The translations under genes and the position numbers were made by a program. Shown here piece by piece: positions 45,801 through 56,223 of a DNA stretch of 64,000 nucleotides. The stretch spans positions 22,501 through 86,500 of the forward strand of contig JAOTOM010002715.1 in NCBI GenBank assembly GCA_034440615.1, in the 5' to 3' direction. Source of the DNA: Ashinkailepas kermadecensis (lineage: Eukaryota > Arthropoda > Thecostraca > Neolepadidae). Each line of letters opens with the position of its first letter. The stretch's first letter is position 1. The notes under the pieces were generated by a model. It did not search any database and had not been told where the DNA came from. It saw nothing but the letters and a program-made list of their open reading frames with translations.

Positions 45801-48800
45801 TGTTCAGCCATTTCCACGCGGCACCATTCAATCTCCAATCAAGACATTGTGGGCGCTGTATAACCAATGCAATTGAAGTGCCCTAAAACCCTGATAACTA
45901 ACTAACTAAGGGAGAGGATAACACCCCGGAGAGGATAACGTCCTGGACGACACAAGCGGCGGACAGCGCGGCTGCCACGGGTGCGCCGCGGCTGCCACTG
46001 ACTTGTAGTCGAGCGGCGGCTTGTAGTCGGGGTTGAGCTCGAACATCTTCTGAATGAGCCGGTGTCGGTCGTCCTCGAGCCGGCGCCGGGTGCGGTAGTC
46101 GCGCGTGTTGAGCCGCTTGCCGTCGCTGCTGTAGATGGGCTCCGGCGACGGTGACCTGGCGCGGGCGGGGCCGCCAGTCAGCGCTCGCCGCTCCACACGT
46201 CGCACGGCATCCCCCAGCCCACTCCCCACAGCGGTCGGCCGGCCTTTGGAGCTGTCGTGACGCGTCCCACCGCTGGGCCGGCCGGCACCGGCCCTCTCCC
46301 ACGTCCAGACGTGGCGGCCGCTGAGGCAGGCACTAGGAAACTCGGCAGGTGGTGAGGTTCGAACTCGAGTCCAACGTCAGTCGCCCTAACCGCCAGCCTG
46401 CCACGACCGGAAGCCGTGGACGGGAAGCATGTGGAAGGCCGGAGGTCGAGGCGTATGGGGACGGCTGGAGGCCAGGCGGGGTGAAGGCGTTGTGACGCAA
46501 CGTGTTCCATGTATCGACCCGCTGTGGTGGCCGCCCGTGCTGCGAGTCGAGATACGTGTCCTCGTCGGTGGGGTGGGGGTGAACTGTCCTCACCAGTGGC
46601 GGGGGTGAACTGTCCTCACCAGTGGCGGGGGTGAACTGTCCTCACCAGTGGCGGGGGGTGAACTGTCCTCACCAGTGGCGGGGTGAACTGTCCTCACCAG
46701 TGGCGGGGGTGAACTGTCCTCACCAGTGGCGGGGGGTGAACTGTCCTCACCAGTGGCGGGGGTGAACTGTCCTCACCAGTGGCGGGGGTGAACTGTCCTC
46801 ACCAGTGACGGGGGTGAACTGTCCTCACTGATGGCGGGGGTGAACCGTCCTCACCAGTGGCGGGGTGAACCGTCCTCACCAGTGGCGGGGGTGAACTGTC
46901 CTCACCAGTGGCGGGGGTGAACTGTCCTCACCAGTGGCGGGGGTGAACTGTCCTCACTGATGGCGGGGGTGAACTGTCCTCATCGGTGGGGTGGGGGTGA
47001 ACTGTCCTCACCAGTGGCGGGGGTGAACTGTCCTCACCAGTGGCGGGGGTGAACTGTCCTCACCAGTGGCGGGGGTGAACTGTCCTCACCAGTGGCAGGG
47101 GTGAACTGTCCTCACCAGTGGCGGGGTGAACTGTCCTCACCAGTGGCGGGGGTGAACTGTCCCCACTGATGGCGGGGGTGAACTGTCCTCATCGGTGGGG
47201 GCGGGTGAACTGTCCTCACCACTGGCGGGGGGTGAACTGTCCTCACCAGTGGCGGGGGTGAACTGTCCTCACCAGTGGCGGGGGTGAACTGCTCACGTGG
47301 GGGTGAACTGTCCTCACCAGTGGCGGGGGTGAACTGTCCTCACCAGTGGCAGAGTGAACTGTCCTCACCAGTGGCGGGGGTGAACTGTCCTCACCAGTGG
47401 CAGAGTGAACTGTCCTCACCAGTGGCGGGGGTGAACTGTCCCCACTGATGGCGGGGGTGAACTGTCCTCATCGGTGGGGTGGGGGTGAACTGTCCTCACC
47501 AGTGGCGGGGGTGAACCGTCCTCACCAGTGGCGAGGGTGAACTGTCCCCACTGATGGCGGGGGTGAACTGTCCTCATCGGTGGGGTGGGGGTGAACTGTC
47601 CTCACCAGTGGCGGGGGTGAACTGTCCTCACTGATGGCGGGGTGAACTGTCCTCACCAGTGGCGGGGTGAACTGTCCCCACTGATGGCGGGGGTGAACCG
47701 TCCTCACCAGTGGCGGGGGTGAACCGTCCTCACCAGTGGCGGGGGTGAACTGTCCTCACCAGTGGCGGGGGTGAACTGTCCTCAACCAGTGGCGGGGGTG
47801 AACTGTCCTCACCAGTGGCGGGGGTGAACTGTCCTCACCAGTGGCGGGGGTGAACTGTCCTCACTGATGGCGGGGGTGAACTGTCCTCACCAGTGGCGGG
47901 GTGAACTGTCCTCACCAGTGGCGGGGGTGAACTGTCCTCACTAATAACGGGGGTGAACTGCCCGAACGGACGAATGGAGAGGAAGGGGCGTATGATTATG
48001 AACTCCTAAGCGGGCCGTGTTGCCGTGTTGTGCACGCACCGCGCTCTGTGTGGGGAGGGGAACTACGGCATGTTCCCAGAGCCAAACACGGCACAATGAT
48101 CCAATACTGACACGGCAGGAGCATCTGGAGTCGGGGGCTACCACGGCAGGTGGGAGGTGTGCCGGACACAACAGCTGCCCCGGACGGCACGGCGGGAGCA
48201 TCTGGAGTTGGGAGCTACCACGGCAGGTGGGAGGTGTGCCGGACACAACAGCTGCCCCGGACGGCACGGCGGGAGCATCTGGAGTTGGGAGCTACAGGCG
48301 GTGGAGGTGTGCCGGACACAACAGCTGCCCCGGACGGCACGGCGGGATCATCTGGAGTTGGGAGCTACCACGGCAGGTGGGAGGTGTGCCGGACACAACA
48401 GCTGCCCCGGACGGCACGGCGGGAGCAGGTGACGCTGACGGACGGTCCGGCGGGACTGGACTGGACTGGACTCGGCTGACACCCCGCGGCGGCACGGTCA
48501 ACGTCAGCCGGCCGTGACGGAGTCGCGTCACACGGCCGCACAGCTGGGGCTGGGGCTATGGGGGGGGGGCGTCCAGGGCAACCGGGGCCATGGTCGTAGG
48601 GGCAGGTCCGATGTTTGGACGATGTCGGCTGGGTTAGCCGTGCATCGCTGGTCGCCGTCCAGGGAGGTCAGGTCAGGTCAGGTCAGGTCTGTCTGTCTGT
48701 ATGTCGCGGGCGCCACTTGTCACTACGGCGCTGCGTCTGAACGCAACTCGACACCGGCTCCGACGTGACTCCCAGACGGGTCAGGGCGCGTCAGGTCACA

Positions 48801-51800
48801 CCGCGACCTGCGGGGCGGGTCACGAAGCCGTCACCCCACGACCGACGTGCCGGGGCCAGCCGCAGGTCGGCCGCCTCTCGACCGTCAGAGCGCCACGTCA
48901 GGTCAGGTCAGGTAGGTGGGGGTCGGGTCAGCCGCGAGTGCCGCAGGTACCCCTGTGCCGGGGCGTTAACGTCAGCAGTAACGGTAGTGCTCGAGTCAAC
49001 AAGAGCTGACCGAGAACACCTGAGCAGGCAGCTGCAGCCTGTGGGACCAGCGGCGACCGACGTTGATCGATGACCAGAGCTGTACAGTCTGGTCAGTACA
49101 GTCGGTCTGTACAGGCTGTGCCAGATCAGCAGACCAGCAGTGATTAGATCGGTGATGGCAAAAAGCGGCAGATTATTACACCAGCCGATGACTACATCGA
49201 TAAATCACCAGGTCTGCAGATGGTCAGATACGCAGGTTAGATCTGCACGCCGGTATATCTGTACGTCACTAATTAGGAGGGCATTCGATCCGTAGATGAT
49301 CAGATCTGTAGATGATCAGATGAGCAGGTTAGATCTGCACGCGAGTATATCTGTAGATCACTGTCAGGGGGTATTCGACCCGTAGGTGATCGGATCTGCA
49401 GATGATCAGATCTGTAGATGATCAGATCTGTAGATATGGCGTTCAATGGTGTGTCGATAAGACACACCAAGGGCGGGCAGCTGGGTTAGATCCCGCGCCG
49501 CTTCCTGTAAAGGAAGCTGGAAGGCGAAGCTCTCTGTTTTGGCGCACAGCAGTGTGTTTGCCGCTGATTGGTCGATAACAGCGGTGGCCGTCGCTGATGG
49601 GTCGATAACAGCAGTGCCTGCCGCTGATTGGTTGATAACAGCAGTACCTGCCGCTGATTGGTCGATAACAGCAGTGGCCACCGCTGATTGGTCAATAATA
49701 GCAGTGGCCGTTCTGCTGAACAATGCGAAGACGCTCACTCGTCAGAGTTAATCCATGAAAGCGCGCCCTTATTCGGCACGGCACATGTCATAGGTTAGTT
49801 CGGAATTGAAAAAAGGGAACACATTCTGGACAGCGTAGAGTTTTCCCGTAACGAATACCCAAGGCAAATCCCAAAAGACGTGTGTTTCAGTGTTGCCAAG
49901 TGCGCGGGAGGGCGGTGCCAGACCGCTTTGTGAGCGTGACGCAGGAGGTATTATCGGCTGATCTGCACGGCGATGCCACCGCTGCGCTTCAGTCGGGGCT
50001 GTATACCAGCGTCGAGTCCGTGTCAGTGTCATGGCCACTGGCACAGTCGTCTCGAGCGGCAGGCAATAGATGAGGCGACTGTCGCCGCCTGAGATGAGAC
50101 GGCGACAGTCGCGCCGGTCCCGTGTGTCCCTTTGGGCTCATTCTACGAGCAGTTTCTGAGAATTGATGGTTAGCAGATGTGACAACTAATCAGCACCAAA
50201 AACAACTGTGTTCAGCTTTTCACCAGCGTTTTTCGAAGAATTTTCAGGGAGATTTCGTGCGCTGCATCGACAAGGCTGAACTGAAATTCAACTGAAATTC
50301 AAGCAAGCTTTCACTTGAATTTCCTTATTAGTAAGCGAACACAATAAGCAATAGCAGTTCGTAAAGCGTGAAATAATAGGCAATTGGGTGGCGGTTATTA
50401 GTTTTACGACACGTCGACCGTTGAGTCGTGTAGCGCCGCCAATATCTCAAGCCGATTAGTCGCGGGCGAAGAGTAGCGACAAGTGAGACTCGAACCCACA
50501 CTCTTTCGATTGTGAGACGGGCAACTTACACCTAGACTACTCGTCCCCAGTAGGCAATTGGGGAAAAACGATCCAGATATATGGAATGAGAACGAAAGCA
50601 TCAAAATTACACAGACAGCATCCTGTTATTAATTTTACACTCAACAACTTCCAGAAATATGAGGTGTGAAGGATCCCAAACACTTATATTGTCGAACTGG
50701 GAAGGTATGATGTTAGTATACCAGACGATTGCATTTCAGCTTACAACAGAGCATACAGTCCCTTCTCTCTTTCAGCTAACCTGTCAAACCGCCGATCAAC
50801 ACCAGGTAAATTCAGCTACGATTGTAGATCACCAGATATGGTGTCTATTAGTCCTCACTCGCGCCGGGGGTTCATGCAAACTTCCAGGTCTTTTTCAATC
50901 GCGGAAAAGCAGAGCTTGCGCACTTCGCCCCTTGGCACAGCTAGTGGGACATACTTCACCCTTCTGGGAAAAAAAATGACGACATAAGTAATGTTAGGCC
51001 GTTTTTCACGAGTGCGAATAATGTGGCAATTGATCCACCCTTTGCCTCCAAATGGCCAACGTTCGATGTGGTAGGGTGATTCACAACTGAGCTGACGTGT
51101 TTACATAGACCCTTGACTTTTCTCAGGACATTCTAGGTCATTGATCTAATTTGCCCTGAGATGACCTTTTCAGGGCTTCTGGGTCAATTGCTGTTAATGT
51201 GGATGCCGAAACCGAATTTAGCGTCCATTGTAGGCTCAAGGTAAGGAAAACAATGTTATAGGGGTATCTCCCTGGAGGTTCCAAAACGAGAAAAACACTT
51301 CGATTTCATTCAATCCTTGACCTAGGGGCCGAAATAAAAATCGCACATCGTTACCATTCTAAGATATTGAGCTATATGTTGGGCATCTAAAGCTCGTACA
51401 GTTTATTGTTTTCACAAAGGGAGAGACTAAACGTTAAAAAATCATCACTTTTTGCCGAAGATTGGATTGTAGATCGACCAGGGATGATAACCAGCACCCA
51501 CAAGTATAATCGCCAAGCGCAATTACTAATTATAATTAGGGTATCGATCACGATATTTCATCACGTGCCATTATGTTAATGCACCGGTTAGCTTCATGCC
51601 GCCAACACTCCCCGCTTCAAAACAAGGGGAGGGGTCCCCGGTTTCCTACTCCCTGCACCGGGGAATGTGGCGGGAAGACGCCGCGTACGAGCGACGGCTA
51701 AGCATTAATGCTCATCACCAAAGTGCGGGAGCAACAGAATCAGAAACACGGCATAGGTCATTCGTATGAAAATAAACGGGACAAGATTACAACCTTGTAG

Positions 51801-54800
51801 AATGACTATGTGAATGTATGTCGTCCAAAAATATCGCCATTTAATATTGTACTTTGGAGTCTACTACAAAGCTGCGAATTGAAGATGTGCATTTCGATAA
51901 AGGTGAAGTTAATTTCTGCAAGCAAAGGAAACCTCTTCCCATGTCGAATGCTTTTCCATATCTAGATCAACATTAATACACATTTTAAATTCGCATTGCA
52001 TCATTATCATATATCAAGGAAAGATGCCTATTTATGGCGAGCTGATGCTGACGTTGAAGAAGTGGAAAATACACTTATGCATGCGGGAATCTGCGGGGCG
52101 AAAACAAAAACAAAAGGAACAATATACCCCTGGACACATGCTGAAAACTATCCCGGTCAACCGCTACAAAACTGTCTGTCCTAGTGAGACGAAGTTGGAT
52201 GGGGGTGAGGGCAGGGCCTCCAATCACTGTCTTATTCAGATATGTGCGGCGTGGGAGCTGAGCAACAGCTTCGCCCCCCCCCCCCCTCATCTGATGACAT
52301 TCATTGATTTGGAGGCCCTAAGAAGAGGCTAGTGAGCTGAACTGGACATACCGCGCCCGTAAACCGGCAGCGCGGCAGCACTGACTGGCTACTGACACCG
52401 TCAGGAGCGCGCCGACTTCCAGCGGGCACTGAAAGCTCAACGCGCGGCAGCTGTCGCACGGCAGCCGGCGTGGCCGTGGCGCACACGCCTCAGCCCGGTG
52501 AGCAGCTGCGTCGGCCACTGGGCGTGACGGCGACACACCGAGATACGGCTACTTGGTCATCGAGCGAGTGGGCACGGCGGCCGCCCGGCCGTGTGAGGAG
52601 TCGGCTGGGGCGCGCCACACCAGCGGCACCGTGCGTCCGTCCCGACTGGGGAGGCGCCACGGCGCCGCGCACCGCGCCGGTGTGGCGGGCCTCTCGTCTC
52701 GGGGCAGTCGGAGTAGTCGGCGGGAGGTCAGTGCAGGGGACCCAGCGAGCAACACGTCACACAATGGCCAGGAGTGTTCAAACATACATACATTCACACA
52801 CTGTTGCGACATAGACACACAGCAATCATCTATAATGACCCAGCCCAACCTTCATCAGACAAGATAGACAAGCTGGAGCGAAGACCTGCCAATGTGATTA
52901 CATTTTACGTGACTACCATACATCTACCACAAATTAATGAAGAAAAAAACAGTGGCATGTGACTAAAACAAACAAAACCAAAGCTCCAAGTCTAAAGTGG
53001 AATTTATTTTTCCTCCCGTAAAACGTTAGTTCGTTATTTGGGCTTTATGCTACCTCGACCAGAGCAGTAAAGTGATGAACTTGATTCTAAAGCAGCCAAA
53101 TCAGATGGCAGATAGCCAGCGGAGCCCTTCGATGAACTTCACATCCCGTCAAATTCCCCTCATAGTCCCAGCCATCAGCCACACCACTGCGATCAGCTGT
53201 CAATCCCCCTCATAGGCATACCTCTTCCGGTCCACACCCCATACCCCGCCCCACCTCGCTGCATGCCCCCACCAGCAGCTACACATTCGGCCGGCTGCCG
53301 GCCTCATGCTGGGCCTGCCCGTGCCGGACGTTGAGCTGCCAGGGCAGCGCCGAGGCCGGGGCCGGATCGCTGTCTGGCCGGCGGCGTTACCTCTGCTCCG
53401 GGTTAGCCGGTATGCCGAGGTCACCCGAGCGCAGTCGTCGGCTAAAGTCCTCGATCTGCAGCTGTACTGTGGAGGGCCGTTAGGGCAAAAACGCCCGACA
53501 CATTGTTAGACAAACGCCCGGCTCCAGTCGCCCGGCACAGACACACACAGACACACACACACACATACACACACGAGCTAACGGCCCGTCAAACCAGCTG
53601 AAAACGCCACTGGGCTCGCGACAGTCAGCTATCGTGGGGCAGCAGAGGCGCCATCAAAACACGGTCAAGTCATTGTCAGCCATCGTGGGGCAGTGTGGAC
53701 GCCACCAACACGGTCATGGCACTATGAGCTAGCCAGGGCAGCGTGGGCACCACCAACACGGTCATGGCACTATGAGCTATCGCGTGGCAGGGCGGGCACC
53801 ACCAACACGGCCATGGCACTGTGACCTATCCAGGGCAGCGTGGACGCAACCAACACGGTCATGGCACTATGAGCTATCCAGGGCAGCGTGTGCACCACGA
53901 ACACGGTCATAGCACTATGAGCTATCCAGGGCAGCGTGGGCACCACCAACACGGTCATGGCACTAGGAGCTATCCAGGGCAGCGTGGATGCCACCAACAC
54001 GGTCATGGCACTATGAGCTATCCAGGGCAGCGTGGACGCCACCAACACGGCCATGGCACTATGAGCTATCCAAGGCAGCGTGGACGCCACCAACACGGCC
54101 ATGGCACTATGAGCTATCCAAGGCAGCGTGGACGCCACCAACACGGTCATGGCACTATGAGCTATCGCGTGGCAGGGCGGGCACCACCAACACGGCCATG
54201 GCACTGTGACCTATCCAGGGCAGCGTGGACGCCACCAACACGGTCATGGCACTATGAGCTATCCAGGGCAGCGTGGGCACCACCAACACGGTCATGGCAC
54301 TATGAGCTATCCAGGGCAGCGTGGGCGCCACCAACACGGTCATGGCACTATGAGCTATCCAGGGCAGCGTGGACGCCACCAACACGGTCATGGCACTATG
54401 AGCTATCCAAGGCAGCGTGGACGCCACCAACACGGCCACCGGCGCCTGCTGACGGCCGGCGAGTCACGTGACGTGACGACGGCTACACCGCTCCCTCACC
54501 GACCTGACAGGCGGCGCCACACGGCGGCCGCTGCACGTGTCTCATCGACAACCAGCACACCGACGGCCACTCTGCGGCTGATGCCGCCGGCCTCGCCGGG
54601 TGGCGGCGCGTCGCCTCAAAACAACGTACTAACACACATACACATTAGACATGCATACACAATGCCCCAGCACACAAGTGAAGCAGTGATCGCCCCGTGT
54701 GACGTCACGACTCGCCGCTCACCTTCTCCACTCCAGGCAGCATGCCAACGCCCGCGGCGGGCGACCAACCAGGCGGCCGTACGAGTCCGCCGCCAAAACG

Positions 54801-56141
54801 AAACACGAGGCAGCTCCCATACGACATCACACGTGCTCTCACCCGGCTATTCAAAGTCAACAAATACGTCGTCCTAACCAGGATACAGCAACACATTTTG
54901 GCTACGTAGGAATTTGCATCGCACGAACTTCAAGGTCACAGATCCCGTGTGTACTCACTCAGGTAAGCCTCCTCCTGATCCTTGCTGAGGTTGGTTGGCA
55001 GGATGGTGGGCATGCCGGGTATGAAGGTCTTATCGTTCTCGTCGCCGCCCCAGCGCGAGCGGCGCTTCTTGCCTCGAGGTGTCTCCGAGCTGGATTCTGA
55101 GGAGATGGGGTCACGTCACTGGTCAGTGTCAGTGTCAGTGTCAGGTGTGTGTGCAGCAGCTCTGTTGTCAGTGTCAGTGTCAGTGTGTGTGTGTGCAGCA
55201 GCTCTGTTGGTCAGTATGCTCAGTGGCACATGTTCAGTGGTGAGTTGACTTATTGCACACAAGATCATGCCAGTGGTCACGAGACAAAACAAATGGCACG
55301 TTTCGCACAACATACGTGACATCCACATACGTGAAGTTCGCCAGGTATTCGGAAACGGAGCAACGGAAAAACTGCTGCCGTGGCCATAATTTGGGAATTA
55401 TTTCAACTCTTCCAGCCAAATTGCAACATAATTGATGATGGGCATCGGATTGACGTCTCGCTGGGATTACCGGCAGACAACAGCACAGTGTTAAATTATG
55501 CGTGAAACAGGGCGGAATATACCACTTATTGAACACTGGATCGGCATCCTTCTCCAAGAAGTATCAACATCCTGTTCCTTCATGCGTACTTATGAAGTCT
55601 TCATGTCTCCTTTCTAACAGTATCTCGCTTATAAGTATCATGTCCATGCTCTCGATAAGAAATGGCAACACACGAACATTTCGCAACGCAATTTCAGGTA
55701 AAGGGATTATCTATAATGTGATATGGCATACACTGCCAGTTTATAGCATGGGATTATTCTCACTATCCTGACTATAGCTGTCCCTAAATTATGAATCTCA
55801 AAACAAATAATAAATCTGCAGTCATAAGTACCTACAGCATTGGCTAAAATATGAGTCTGAAAGACATTAAAAGTATTTTAAATGACACTAATTTCATGGC
55901 AAATTTCGACATCCTACTGTGCTCGTTCAGAGATCTCACACCTAACGAAAAACCATTATTTTAACTCTGGGACAGCAGAACACTCGTATCACACAGAGGT
56001 ACCTCCACCACACAAAAGTGCGAGGTTTATCCGAATAAGAAAGAAAATTGAAAGCACCGCAATTCTTGACCTCACCTCACTTGTTTCTTCATTGAATGGT
56101 TTGGTTAAGGAGTTTTAGTGTACAGCATCACTGTTGGATAC

Positions 56142-56223
<82 letters not shown>

